NCBI GenBank assembly: GCA_963763215.1
Contig: CAVXNX010000017.1
Coordinates: 186,001-250,000 of the forward strand
Length of the DNA stretch: 64,000 nucleotides
From: DASQZK01 sp963763215
GTDB taxonomy: Bacteria > Bacteroidota > Bacteroidia > Bacteroidales > GCA-2748055
Reading direction: 5' to 3'
A model generated the notes under the pieces. It ran no database searches and was not told where the DNA came from. It was given only the letters and a program-made list of their open reading frames with translations. Numbering within the stretch: position 1 is the first letter of the stretch; each line of letters begins with the position of its first letter. Shown here one piece after another: positions 10,014 through 19,863 of the stretch. The position numbers and the translations under genes were made by a program.

Positions 10014-10472
10014 ATGGATAAGGATCGAAACACCGTCATCAGGGATTACAGAAACGAAGATTTTCCGCTCCTCCGGGAGCTATGGCAGGAGACCGGTCTG
10101 GACAGCCCGGAACGGGGCGATGATGCCGGGACCATCGAAAGATGCATCCGCCAGGGAGGCAAACTGCTGGTCATGACCAACCCGGAGAACACCGTGCTGA
10201 TCGGAAGCAGCTGGATGACCTTTGACGGGCGCAGGATCCACCTTCACCATTTCGCCATCAAACCCGCTTACCAACGCCAGGGCTGCGGAACCCGGCTCAT
10301 CATCGCCACCTTACACTACATCAGGGAAAAAGGATACCAGGTCAAACTGGAAGTGCATAAGGAAAATGCGGTCGCCAAAAAACTCTACGAAAAATTCGGT
10401 TTCTTCGCCTTCCGCGATTATGACATTTACATGATCAGGGACACCGGCGGCATTGCCCTTCCCGGCGACTGA
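10014..10472 (+). CDS. GNAT-family N-acetyltransferase
   Basis: About 152 residues from the ATG at 10014, four bases after the stop of the protease gene. A TTG at 10002 would overlap it and is less likely. The acetyl-CoA binding region is clear: HHFAIKPAYQRQGCGTRLI (motif A, Q/RxxGxG/A type) and VHKENAVAKKLYEKFGF (motif B, with the usual NxxAxxLYxxxGF). The N-terminal DYRNEDFPLLRELWQETGLD is typical of amino-acid or small-amine acetylating GNATs, but the substrate cannot be read from the sequence. It is probably co-transcribed with the upstream genes. Confidence 0.85.
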   Translation: MDKDRNTVIRDYRNEDFPLLRELWQETGLDSPERGDDAGTIERCIRQGGKLLVMTNPENTVLIGSSWMTFDGRRIHLHHFAIKPAYQRQGCGTRLIIATLHYIREKGYQVKLEVHKENAVAKKLYEKFGFFAFRDYDIYMIRDTGGIALPGD

Positions 10473-10620
10473 CCCCGGCCCCGCTTGCCCACGGGTTCTT
10501 GAAAACAAATGCCATTTGTCAATAAGTATTTCCATTTCCCCGTTTACCTCCCTGGAGATTTAAGTATATTTAAAATCTGAAAGCTTTACAGCCTCCGGGG
10601 TATCAAGGCCGGAGCACCTA

Positions 10621-11250
10621 ATGAGGGATGATGTTATGAACAGATGGTTGACCGGCTTTATTTTTTTCCTGCTGACAGCTACCCTGCAGGCACAGGATAA
10701 AGACCCCCTTCAGGACTGGGATCAGGCGGTGATATCGAAAGCCAATACAGCAGCTGAGGCGGATTACCTGACCGAAACAGAAAAACGGGTCATCCTTCTC
10801 ACGAACCTGGCCCGGACCAATGGCCCGTTATTCGCCCAAACGTTCTTGTCGGAATGGATGGAAGACAAAAAACAAACCCGGTATTCAAGATCACTGGAAA
10901 GGGAACTGAAGAAAATATCGAACCTGCCCCTGCTGGTTCCGCAAAAAGATCTTTATGATATCGCGTTTGGACACGCCAAAAAATCAGGAAAACGGGGCAC
11001 CACCGGCCACCAGGATTTCGATAAACGGTTCAGGCCGGTAATGGGTACTTATTCTATGGTCGGTGAAAATTGCGCTTACGGTTACAACCGGGCCAGGGAC
11101 ATTGTGATCGGCCTGCTGATCGATGAAGGCATCCCGGATCTTGGCCACCGCAAAAATATGCTGAACCCGGAATTTAATTCAGTCGGGGTTGCCATTCAAC
11201 CCCACAAAACATATCAATACAACTGTGTGATGGATTTTGGCAGAAGATGA
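10621..11250 (+). CDS. Secreted CAP (SCP/PR-1) domain protein
   Basis: The 209-residue protein starts with a signal peptide (NRWLTGFIFFLLTATLQAQ, predicted cleavage after AQA). Translation may begin at the second methionine (10636). The mature part has the CAP hallmarks: a first helix EKRVILLTNLARTN, the AFGHAKKSG/TGHQDF segment carrying the family histidine, SMVGENCAYG, and the C-terminal GHRKNMLNPEFNSVGVAIQ motif. Bacterial CAP proteins are extracellular or periplasmic and mostly of unknown function. An inverted repeat CTCCGG/CCGGAG lies just upstream (about 10595-10616). The gene is separated from its neighbours by 148 and 31 bases. Confidence 0.82.
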   Translation: MRDDVMNRWLTGFIFFLLTATLQAQDKDPLQDWDQAVISKANTAAEADYLTETEKRVILLTNLARTNGPLFAQTFLSEWMEDKKQTRYSRSLERELKKISNLPLLVPQKDLYDIAFGHAKKSGKRGTTGHQDFDKRFRPVMGTYSMVGENCAYGYNRARDIVIGLLIDEGIPDLGHRKNMLNPEFNSVGVAIQPHKTYQYNCVMDFGRR

Positions 11251-11281
11251 CATTAACGCTTCATATAATCAAAACCTTGCC

Positions 11282-11841
11282 ATGCCCAACATTGAAATTA
11301 TCCAACCCTCCGAGGCCGACGGTTACATCAGGGAAGTCTATGACCAGATCCTCGAAAGCCGCGGAAAGATCGCCGGAGATTTATAAAATCCAGAGTCTGA
11401 ACCCGCGATCGATCATCCGGCATCTTGATCTCTACATGACCCTGATGTACGGCAAATCCCCTCTCAGCCGGGAACAGCGTGAGATGATGGGAATCGTCAT
11501 TTCGTCGGTCAACAAATGTGAGTATTGCGTCGAACATCATTCCCAGGCCCTTCTCCATTACTGGAAGGATGAGAAACGGGTCGGGGCCCTCGCCAGGAAA
11601 TACAGCACGGCCGGACCTTGGGGATAAGGACCTGATGCTCTGCGAGCTGGCTGTCCTGTCGACCTCCACACCCCACAGCCGGAAAATCGGTGGTCTGATC
11701 CGGAGGATGAAGAAAAACGGTTTCACCGACCGCGCCATCCTCGATGCCACACTGATTATCGGTTACTTTAACTTTGTCAACCGTCTCGCCCTGAACCTGG
11801 AAGTTGAACCTGAAAAGGAACCAGGCGGTTATAAATATTGA
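11282..11841 (+). CDS. AhpD-like peroxidase-related protein (two frame changes)
   Basis: The ATG at 11282 opens PNIEIIQPSEADGYIREVYDQ, typical of the carboxymuconolactone-decarboxylase/AhpD superfamily group annotated as peroxidase-related. The frame breaks at about 11375, where one G too many makes a stop (removal gives KIAEIYKIQSLNPRS), and again near 11605. In between lies SVNKCEYCVEHHSQALLHY, with the CxxC and histidine of the AhpD active site. After the second join the protein ends FVNRLALNLEVEPEKEPGGYKY at 11841. Length is about 186 residues. A role in thiol-linked peroxide reduction is a family expectation, not shown. It abuts the pyruvate kinase gene. Confidence 0.8.
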
Positions 11842-11849
11842 AAGGAGAT

Positions 11850-13280
11850 ATGATGTTACGTCATGAAAGATCGCATACCAAGGTCATTGCCACCCTGGGC
11901 CCTGCCTCATCCGACCGTGGGGTCCTGGAAAAGATGTTCCTGGAAGGCATCGACGTATGCCGGCTGAATTTTTCCCATGGCACGCACGACGATCACCTTC
12001 GGAACATTACCCTGATCCGGGATCTGAACCGTGAAATGGGGACCAATGTGGCCATTCTCGCCGACCTCCAGGGCCCCAAACTCCGGATCGGGGAGATGGA
12101 AAACGGCGTCGTTCTCACCGATGGAAGCGAATTCAGGCTGGTCACCACCAAATGTACCGGCGATTCCGGCCGGGCATACATGAATTACGAATTGCTGCCC
12201 AAAGAAGTCCATACCGGTGAAAGCATCCTGATCGATGACGGGAAAATCAAACTCGAGGTCACCGGCACCAACGGCACGGATACCGTGATCACGAAGGTGA
12301 TCCATGGCGGACCGCTCTCCTCGCGCAAGGGTGTGAACTTCCCCCACACCAAAATATCCCTCCCCTGCCTGACGGAAAAGGACATCGACGATGCCCGTTT
12401 CGCCCTTGCCCAGGATGTCGACTGGCTCGCCCTGTCTTTCGTGCGTTCGGCACACGATATCAGGGACCTGCGGGAACTCATCCACAAGGAGAAAAAGACC
12501 GTCCGCATCGTGGCGAAGATCGAAAAACCGGAAGCCGTCGGGGCGATCGATGACATCATCGATGCTGCCGATGCCATCATGGTGGCCCGGGGCGACCTGG
12601 GGGTCGAAGTGGATTTCGACCAGGTGCCGATGATCCAGAAATCCATTGTCAGGAAATGCATCGACCGTTCCCGCCCGGTGATCATCGCCACCCAGATGAT
12701 GGAAAGCATGATCACCAATTTCAGGCCCACACGCGCCGAAGCCACCGATGTCGCCAATGCCGTCCTGGACGGAGCCGACACGCTGATGCTCAGCGGTGAA
12801 ACATCGGTGGGCAACTACCCGGTGGAGGTCATTCACAGCATGCAAAAGATCATCGACTGGACGGAAGCCAGCGAGTCACGGTTCTTCCGTGATCATCCCC
12901 CAAAGAAAACCTCGCGGACCTTCCTCCCCGATTCCATATGTTACAATGCCGTGCTCATGGCCCAGCAAACCGGGGCCAAAGCCATCGTAACCTTTACGCA
13001 CTCCGGTTATACGGCCTTCAAAATTTCATCCTTCAGACCGTCAGCAAATATTTTCGCCTTCACCACCAATAAAAGCCTCCTGCCCATGCTTTCGCTGGTC
13101 TGGGGTGTCCGCGCTTTCTATTCCTCCGACCACGGGAACATCGAGGATTATATCAACCATTCCATCGCGTTTCTCCGGGAGAAAAACCTGGTGCATAAGG
13201 GTGATGTGATCGTCCATGTCGGAAGTGTTCCCCTGTTGAAGAAAGGCAAAACCAATATGATGAAGCTGACGGCTATCTGA
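11850..13280 (+). CDS. pyk: Pyruvate kinase
   Basis: Converts phosphoenolpyruvate and ADP to pyruvate and ATP. The intact 475-residue protein has the family blocks TKVIATLGPASS, CRLNFSHG (substrate-binding Arg), ADLQGPKLRIGE, the active-site lysine region VAKIEKPEAV, MVARGDLGVE (metal-binding Glu/Asp) and ATQMMESMI with the following TRAEATDVANAVLDGADTLMLSGETS. A good Shine-Dalgarno AAAGGAG at 11841-11847 supports a start at one of the tandem ATGs at 11850 or 11853. The C-terminal domain (about residues 350-475) is the usual allosteric domain. Confidence 0.95.
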   Translation: MMLRHERSHTKVIATLGPASSDRGVLEKMFLEGIDVCRLNFSHGTHDDHLRNITLIRDLNREMGTNVAILADLQGPKLRIGEMENGVVLTDGSEFRLVTTKCTGDSGRAYMNYELLPKEVHTGESILIDDGKIKLEVTGTNGTDTVITKVIHGGPLSSRKGVNFPHTKISLPCLTEKDIDDARFALAQDVDWLALSFVRSAHDIRDLRELIHKEKKTVRIVAKIEKPEAVGAIDDIIDAADAIMVARGDLGVEVDFDQVPMIQKSIVRKCIDRSRPVIIATQMMESMITNFRPTRAEATDVANAVLDGADTLMLSGETSVGNYPVEVIHSMQKIIDWTEASESRFFRDHPPKKTSRTFLPDSICYNAVLMAQQTGAKAIVTFTHSGYTAFKISSFRPSANIFAFTTNKSLLPMLSLVWGVRAFYSSDHGNIEDYINHSIAFLREKNLVHKGDVIVHVGSVPLLKKGKTNMMKLTAI

Positions 13281-13292
13281 AAACCCGCGGTG

Positions 13293-14139
13293 ATGGAAAA
13301 CAACCTGGAACAAACGGAAACGAAATGGCGGGATGAGTTGTATTCCCGGGTCAGGACCCTGTTTGCCGAAAATCCCATGCCTTCACACGATCACGATCAT
13401 CACCTGAGGGTCTGGAGGTATGCCGCCGGTCTCATCCGTGAACTGGAACATGCCGGGATCCCTGTCAGTGCGGGCGATACAGAGGATCTTCTGTTGGCCT
13501 GCTTTTTCCACGATACGGGCATGATCCGGGATAGCGGTCCGGAACACGGGCATCTGAGCCGGGAGATCTGTGAAGAATACCTGGATCAATCGGGAAAAAC
13601 GGTCCACGACCGGGAAAAGGTGCTTCGTGCCATTGAAAATCATGACGATAAAACCTATCGTGGTCACGTCGTCACTGACCGGCCCCAACGGGCTGAATAT
13701 CCTGAACGCCCTGGCCATCTGCGATGACCTCGATGCGTTCGGCAGAACCGGGGTTTACCGCTATGCGGAGATCTATATCCTGAGGGGTGTGCCCCTGGAA
13801 GATCTCGGGCTGCAAATCATGGCCAACCTCTCCGGGCGGTTTTCGCATTTCATCTCCACCTGCTCCTTCCTTCCGGAACTCATCAGGACCCATGTTCCGA
13901 GGCATAATGTGACTGAAGATTTTTTCAGGAATTACAACCTTCAACTGCGGAAGATCGCCAAAGACGCTTCGCGGACCGACACAGGACCGGTCGGGGTGAT
14001 CAGGGAAATTTTCCGGCAGACGATGGCCGGGGGAAACAGCATCCCCGAAATCTGTGACCGCGTCATCAGTTCATCCGGCGATGGCTTTGTACGTCAATTC
14101 TTCACCGAACTAAAGGATGAAGTGGGGCCGGATCGCTGA
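13293..14139 (+). CDS. HD-domain phosphohydrolase (one frame change)
   Basis: The first part holds SHDHDHHLRVWRYAAGL and LLLACFFHDTGM, which together give the H...HD metal ligands of the HD superfamily, then a later histidine in AIENHDDK. The frame switches near 13660-13680. The second part continues LNILNALAICDDLDAFGRTGVYRY, whose Asp supplies the last HD ligand, then a helical C-terminus. The joined length is near 280 residues. Substrate is unknown; such stand-alone HD proteins are often nucleotide or phosphate-ester hydrolases. It lies 9 bases after pyk and converges with the FAH-family gene. Confidence 0.78.
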
Positions 14140-14144
14140 TCCTT

Positions 14145-14756
14145 TCACTTGACTTCGAAATCCAGCAACTTTTCTTCCCCGATGTAACCCTCGAGACGGT
14201 CGCCGATCTTCACGGGACCGACGCCGGCCGGGGTGCCCGTATACATCAGGTCGCCGGTTTTAAGGGTCATAAAGCGTGATACATAGGCGATAAGGTCGTT
14301 GACATGGAAAATCATATCGCGGGTATTCCCCACCTGGACGGTTTGACCGTTGATATCGAGCCTGAAATCGATGTTGTCGATATCACCGAAGCGGTTGAGA
14401 GGGACAAACCGGCTGACCGGGGCGGAATAGTCGAAAGCCTTGGCGATTTCCCAGGGAAGACCTTTCTTCTTGCATTCAGCCTGGAGATCGCGGGCCGTGA
14501 AGTCAACCCCAAGTCCGATCTCCGAATAATACCGACTGGCAAACGAAGCGTCAATGGCCTTTCCAACCTTGTTGATCTTTACAACGATTTCAATCTCGTG
14601 GTGGACATCCTTTGAAAAAGACGGGTAATAGAACGGCCTGTTCCGGATGACGAGGGAAGAGCCGGGTTTCATGAAAAAAACCGGTTTCTCGGGCACCGGA
14701 TTATTGAGTTCCTTCGCGTGATCGATGTAGTTGCGACCGATACAAATGATTTTCAT
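14145..14756 (-). CDS. Fumarylacetoacetate hydrolase-family protein
   Basis: About 203 residues from the ATG at 14756 (MKIICIGRNYIDHAKE). The upstream in-frame extension has no family likeness and overlaps the exonuclease gene, so it was not used. Family blocks are EKPVFFMKPGSSLV, VHHEIEIVVKI (metal-ligand glutamates), GVDFTARDLQ, KAFDYSAPVS and GDLMYTGTPAGVGPVKIGD. The compact size fits the 2-hydroxyhepta-2,4-diene-1,7-dioate isomerase/acylpyruvase subgroup, some of which act as oxaloacetate decarboxylases or acylpyruvate hydrolases. The exact substrate is not deducible. It ends a minus-strand cluster with the exonuclease and dnaN. Confidence 0.86.
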   Translation of the reverse strand: MKIICIGRNYIDHAKELNNPVPEKPVFFMKPGSSLVIRNRPFYYPSFSKDVHHEIEIVVKINKVGKAIDASFASRYYSEIGLGVDFTARDLQAECKKKGLPWEIAKAFDYSAPVSRFVPLNRFGDIDNIDFRLDINGQTVQVGNTRDMIFHVNDLIAYVSRFMTLKTGDLMYTGTPAGVGPVKIGDRLEGYIGEEKLLDFEVK

Positions 14757-14806
14757 GGCAATGGCAAATTTAAGGACCGCCGGGTTCTCCCGGGGTCGAT
14801 CATAAT

Positions 14807-15580
14807 CTATTTCTGAAAAGACCTCAACTTGATGGCTGTGAGCACTTTCTTGGTATAGAGGGGAAAGTCGCCCTTCATCATCCATCCGTAATAACCCGGG
14901 TCTTTCTGAAGGACTTCTTCGACGGGTATTCCTTTATATTTTCCAAAGTTAAAGACCTCGACCATCTTTTCATCATAGATGATCCGGCCGGCGAAATCCA
15001 CGTTGTTGGTGTGGGACGAAAATTCGGACAGGGAGGCCATATCGTTTTTCAGGGACGGATACCTGTCGAGCTGGGCCTTGAGGATCTCATAAGTGGCAAG
15101 GGTGTCGGCTTCAGCCGAATGCGCCCCGTCGAGCACCTTTTCGCAGTAAAACTGGTATGCGGCAGAAAGGGTTCGTTGTTCCATTTTCATAAAGATGACC
15201 TGCACGTCGATGAATTTCCGTTTGGAAAGATCGATGTCCACACCGGAGCGCAGAAATTCCTCGGCCAGCAGGGGGATATCGAACTTATTGGAGTTATACC
15301 CGGCCAGGTCGCAGCCTTCGAACTCATGGGCCAGGTTTTTGGCGATCTCCACGAAGGCCGGGGCATCCCTGACATCCTCATCGCTGATACCGTGAATGGC
15401 CGTAGCCTGCGGGGGAATGGGCATGCCCGGATTGATCAGGTATGTCCGTGATTTTTCATTGCCCTGCAGATCGACTTTCAGGTAAGAGAGCTCAACGATC
15501 CTGTCGTTGGCAACATTGATCCCTGTCGTTTCCAGATCGAAAAAGATCAGCGGATTTTTAAGATTTAATTTCATAACCAT
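14807..15580 (-). CDS. DnaQ-like 3'-5' exonuclease (DEDDh)
   Basis: A 257-residue protein with an exonuclease domain of the polymerase III epsilon type. Exo I is FFDLETTGI (Asp and Glu), Exo II is CDLAGYNSNKFDIPLL (Asp), and Exo III is HSAEADTLATYEIL (His and Asp), so all catalytic residues are present. The C-terminal part FNFGKYKGIPVEEVLQKDPGYYGWMM resembles the short module attached to many Bacteroidota exonucleases of this type. It sits directly downstream of dnaN, consistent with a replication or repair role, although it lacks an obvious polymerase III alpha-binding tail. Confidence 0.88.
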   Translation of the reverse strand: MVMKLNLKNPLIFFDLETTGINVANDRIVELSYLKVDLQGNEKSRTYLINPGMPIPPQATAIHGISDEDVRDAPAFVEIAKNLAHEFEGCDLAGYNSNKFDIPLLAEEFLRSGVDIDLSKRKFIDVQVIFMKMEQRTLSAAYQFYCEKVLDGAHSAEADTLATYEILKAQLDRYPSLKNDMASLSEFSSHTNNVDFAGRIIYDEKMVEVFNFGKYKGIPVEEVLQKDPGYYGWMMKGDFPLYTKKVLTAIKLRSFQK

Positions 15581-15734
15581 TTAACATATTAGCTTCGTCC
15601 TGAACATAACCAGACCGCAAAGCCCGCAACGATCAGGGAATGTCAGACCTGCTTCGCTGGTCTGGCGGTCCCGGGTTGAAAACGGGTCTTGCGGTCGGCT
15701 GTTTTTTTCCGGTCCTTACAGGGTAAGAACAGGA

Positions 15735-16865
15735 TCAGGCATTAATCATCATCGGCATCAAAAGCATCAGGACATCTTCGTTTTCATTGTCGGATTCGGC
15801 GGGCAGGATGAGGCCTGCGCGGGTCGGATCCGAGAGTTCGAGGAAGACATCCGTACTGGCAATGTTCGACAGGATCTCGATGAGGAAGGTCGACTTGAAA
15901 CCGATTTCCATTTCATCGCCTTCGTACTGGCAGTTGAGCCTCTCGTAGGCGGAGATCGAGAAGTCGATATCCTGTGCCGAAATGGTGATCTGGTTCCCTT
16001 TAAGTTGAAGTTTCACCAGGTTGCTTGCCTGGTTGGAGAAGACAGACACCCTCCGGAGGGTATTGTAAAATTCAACCCGGTCGATCGTGAGTTTGTTCGG
16101 GTTGTCGGTCGGTATCACAGAATTATAGCTGGGATAATTCCCTTCAACGAGACGGCAGACCATCCGGTAATTTGACAGCGTGAAGGAGGCGTTTTTCTCG
16201 TCGAATTCAATCCTCACCGGGTTATCCTGCTTGGGCAGGATATTGCGCAACAGGGAGGCGGGTTTTTTCGGGAGGATGAAGGTGGCGGATGAATCGGCCT
16301 TCCCGTCGGTCCTTTTGTATCTCACCAGTTTATGGGCATCGGAAGCGACAAAGGTGATGTCATCGGGGGAGAGTTCCATAAAGATGCCGTTCATCACGGG
16401 ACGGAGCTCATCGTCGGCCGTGGCGAAGATGGTCTTGGTGATGCCCGAGAGCAGGAGATCGGAATCCACATCGAGGGTGGCTTTCTGGTCATCCCGGATC
16501 ACCGGCATGCGCGGAAACTCATCGCCGGTCTGTCCCATCACGGTGAACTGCCCGTTTTCCGACTGGATGACCACGCTCAGGTTATCGTTATTGATCTCAA
16601 AAGTCAGCGGTTGTTCCGGAAACTCTTTGAGGGTATCGGTCAGGATCCTGGCGGGAATGGCAATTTTACCGGAGTCGGTGGCATTCTGCAGGGTAACTGT
16701 CGTGATAAGCGTCGTTTCGAGGTCGGATGCGGTAATTTCCAGCTCGTCCCCTTCGAGGGAGAATAGAAAATTGTCGAGAATGGGTAAAGTGTTTTTTGAG
16801 CTAATCACCCGGCTGATGGACTGCAGGTGGCTTAGCAATTCAGTACTGGAAACAACAAATTTCAT
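15735..16865 (-). CDS. dnaN: DNA polymerase III beta sliding clamp
   Basis: A complete 376-residue clamp subunit. It begins MKFVVSSTELLSHLQSISRVISSKNTLPILDNFLF, and three repeated clamp domains of about 125 residues follow, with LEITASDLETTLIT in the first and a C-terminal DVLMLLMPMMIN matching the canonical clamp terminus (PMRL-like). The dimer encircles DNA and tethers polymerase and repair enzymes. Length and reading frame are normal. In this window it is followed by the DnaQ-like exonuclease, and upstream lies a gldG/gldF-type cluster, an order found in Bacteroidota. Confidence 0.95.
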   Translation of the reverse strand: MKFVVSSTELLSHLQSISRVISSKNTLPILDNFLFSLEGDELEITASDLETTLITTVTLQNATDSGKIAIPARILTDTLKEFPEQPLTFEINNDNLSVVIQSENGQFTVMGQTGDEFPRMPVIRDDQKATLDVDSDLLLSGITKTIFATADDELRPVMNGIFMELSPDDITFVASDAHKLVRYKRTDGKADSSATFILPKKPASLLRNILPKQDNPVRIEFDEKNASFTLSNYRMVCRLVEGNYPSYNSVIPTDNPNKLTIDRVEFYNTLRRVSVFSNQASNLVKLQLKGNQITISAQDIDFSISAYERLNCQYEGDEMEIGFKSTFLIEILSNIASTDVFLELSDPTRAGLILPAESDNENEDVLMLLMPMMINA

Positions 16866-17188
16866 ACGTTTATTATTTATTTTAAAGGTTGTCGGCCCAA
16901 GCGGGGCTTTGAAGCTGCCCTTTCCGGAACGGATTTCAGGTCAGGTTCAGCGTATTTTCATCCGGCCATGCCGGTTTCGTCAATGGAAATCTTAACCCCT
17001 CCCTGCCCGGGACCGATGCCGGCATCCTGTTGTGACGGCAGGGAAACATGATGGTCAATGCGTCGCGGCAGGAACATGAAGCATTCCGGTAACCCTTTTT
17101 CTTTCAGTCTTGTAATCCCGACCCTGTCCGCTAAATTTCCACTACCAATAATACGAAAAAAAGTTCAGATGCTAAACCCTGCAATGAT
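16866..17188. other. Intergenic stretch, no gene recognised
   Basis: About 320 bases between dnaN and the DUF4340 gene. I see no convincing open frame, RNA gene or strong hairpin with a T-run. It should hold the dnaN promoter on the minus strand, but no clear TAnnTTTG box was found. Confidence 0.5.
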
Positions 17189-18129
17189 TTATTTGACGGT
17201 AAAGTGTCCGAGGGTCTGACGCAACAAGTCCAGTACAACATACCTGACGACCAGGAGGCGGTTTTCATTGTCGAATCTTACCAGGGCCCTGAACACATCG
17301 GTTTCGCCATTCTTCTTCCTGAGAGGGTACATGTCGAGCCGGTAAGTCACGCCTTTTGTATCGGTCACTTCAATGGTGTAGTCGGGGCTGCTGTCGGGCA
17401 AGGATTTCGCCGGAGTCCCCGGCCCTGTAAGTCGAATCATAGAAGATCTGGCCGAAATAGCTGGTATACATCAGCAGGCGTTCATGATCGACGACGGGAA
17501 TCGGGGACGACAACACCCTGCAGGGTGCTCAGCAACAGGCTGTCGCCCTGTCTTTCGATCACGAATCCCCTCCCCCATTTTTCGGCCGGGACGACCTTTA
17601 TCCTGCTGATCTCGTCGGGCGCCAGGCTGATGAGCATCTTGTCTTTCCAGTAGGCGGGACGGTCACTGGTGATCTGACTGAGGTCGGCTGCCGGAAGGCC
17701 CGAAACCCCTACCCGGTAAACCTTCACGGAGCCTCTGTATTGCATCAGGGGAACCCGGGCAGAAGGATAATACCGGAGGCGTTTGACTTTCCTGCCTCTC
17801 CAGATCAGGATGCGCCTGACGGGAAGGTTTGTCACATCTTCCCCTTTCATCATTCCATTGATTTCCAATCTTTTAAAGGCAAAGAGGAAATTATTCACCG
17901 CCGTGGGGTCGGCCTTGTACCGGGAATTGACCGTCCAACCGTCGGCGGTCCGGCGAAGATCGACGGTATCGTTCCCGATGATCTGGATACGGGAGACCAG
18001 GCTGGTGTCGGAGACGACAAAATCCGCACGACCACCGGTCAGCTTTTCAAACTGGCCGGAGAATACCAGGATAAAGACGCAGACGATGATCAGCACGAGG
18101 GCTGCATAAACGAGGTTCTTCCGGTTCAT
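17189..18129 (-). CDS. DUF4340-domain membrane-anchored protein (one frame change)
   Basis: The protein starts with one membrane helix (residues 5-24, NLVYAALVLIIVCVFILVF) and then an extracytoplasmic region with two related halves containing RIQI...DTVDLRRTADGWTVN and SRIKVVPAEKWGRGFVIERQGDSLLL, the repeating pattern of DUF4340. The frame changes near 17460-17490, and the C-terminal part (DYTIEVTDTKGVTYRLDMYPL) follows. The joined length is about 313 residues. It overlaps the end of gldG by 4 bases, so translation is probably coupled and it likely works with the GldF/GldG transporter. The precise role is unknown. Confidence 0.78.
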
Positions 18130-19863
18130 GTGGATGATGTTGTCGTACCGTATTTCTTTCTCCTCCGGAGGTTAAAGGCGATGCCCCCGAGGAGAATGAC
18201 GGCTACGGGCAATAAGGTATTAATGAGCTGCCATTTGATCTGTTCCTTCTTCAGGCGGATCGCGGAGCGATTGAGCAGCCGCAGTTTGAAATCCCTTGCG
18301 CGCAGGCGGATCAGCCCCATGTCATCGGTCATGTAATTGATGACATTCATGATAAAATCCTTGTTGCCAAAAGTCTGCCTGGTATCGCGGTCGTAACCGA
18401 GCGGCAGGGGAATGGTATCCATGGCCGTGATCCGGACGTCATTGCGGATCATGTCGCCATCGCCGGCGACGAAAATCATGGTTTTTTTGCTCGTGTCCAG
18501 AATTTTGACATCCGCAGGTTTTACGCCTTCGGGGACGCCATAGTTCTTATAAAAGGAAGGGAAGGTTCCTTCGGCCAGGATGGCCACGGGAAGATGCGAG
18601 CTGGTGTATTCCCTCGGGTTGATCTTCCGGGTGATTTCATCCATGGAGATATACACAGGATTCTCCACCAGCGCCGAGGTGTCTGAAGAACTGAGCAATA
18701 CGGTCCGCTTCACCCCCGGCATGGGTGCGGGAGTGGTGTCGATGGCACTGGCAAATTCCGATTCGATGTAGTTCAGTCCCCGGGTCAGGAAGTTATTTTG
18801 CGGCGGACTGAACAACGGGTAGTACACCCAGGGGAGAATGACCGGCCGTCGGGCTCTGCCCCCCGGTCGTTGTTTCCACCTTGATGTAATTGCACTGCAC
18901 GTCCTTGATGAGGTTATAGTCGATCCGGAAGCCATATTTGAAGAGCAGATCATAAATATTGAGATCGAGGAACGAGGTGAAAGTCCGGCCGTTGACCAGG
19001 CTGTCGGCATTCGACTGGACGGGATCAAGAAAGAAGAGAACCCTCCCCCCGCGCATGATGTACTGGTCCAGCACGAATTTGTCTCTCGGCGCGAAAGGCT
19101 TAAGCGGCTGTGCGATCACGAGGGCCTTATAGGGAAGCACCTTATCCAGGTTGCCATCGATACTCAGCCATTTCACATCGAAGAACAGGCTCAATTCCTT
19201 GCCGATATCATAGGTTTGCAGGAATCCCAGTTCACCCTGTCCGCGGATGAAGCCGATCTTATCGATTTTCTTCGTGGTCAGACTTTTGATTGCCCGGATG
19301 AATTCGTATTCGAGGGCCTCCATGGAGTTGTTCAGGTTTTCCTGGTAGGGCAGCCCGGGATTGTTTTTCAGGAGGTTAACCGGGAAATCAATGCCTTTGT
19401 AGCTGATAATGGCTCCCGGAAAGATCATTCGGGTGGTGAAGCCTCCTTCCTTGTCCTTAATCCTGACATCGGTGGGTTTGAGACCCTTGGAGGCCAGTTC
19501 CTGCATCACCTGATTGCGGGCCTTGGGATCCTCCTGCGCATTAGGGTTGATGAATTCGTATTCGATATTTTTACCCGCATAGGCCCTGAACTCTTCAAGA
19601 TCCTCCTTGATGCTCTGGCGGAAACGGATCAGATCGGCCGGAAGGTCACCGTCGAGATAAACGCGGATATAGACGATATCATCGAGGTTCCGGAGGATCT
19701 GGCGGGTTTCTTTTGCCAGGGTGAACCGTTTTTCGGAGGTGAGGTCGAGCCTGAAAAAACGGAAACTTCCGAGCACGTTTACGGCCACCACCAGCAGGAA
19801 GGCCAGCAGGAGCTGGATTAGATGACGTCGTTTTAACACTCTTCTGTTCATGTTCCCTACCAT
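18126..19863 (-). CDS. gldG: Gliding-type ABC transporter auxiliary protein GldG (one frame change)
   Basis: About 578 residues after joining frames near 18850-19000. The N-terminus LKRRHLIQLLLAFLLVVAVNVLG is a membrane helix, followed by RFFRLDLTSEKRFTLAKETRQIL and VYIRVYLDGDLPADL, the hallmark of GldG/ABC-type uncharacterised (DUF4350-like) domains. Later come GFIRGQGELGF, ALVIAQPLKPFAPRDKFVLDQYIMRGGRVLFFLDPV, and a C-terminal membrane helix near KEQIKWQLINTLLPVAVILLGGIAF. The start at 19863 overlaps the gldF stop by 7 bases; an ATG at 19851 is also possible. In gliding bacteria GldG joins GldF and the ATPase GldA. No gldA is seen here. Confidence 0.87.

Noticed and set aside
11907..12845. 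312-residue open frame antisense to pyruvate kinase
   Set aside because: Opposite a certain pyk gene; composition typical of antisense shadow.
16866..17188. tRNA or structured RNA near dnaN
   Set aside because: No cloverleaf-like pairing, T-loop consensus or T-run hairpin was found by eye.
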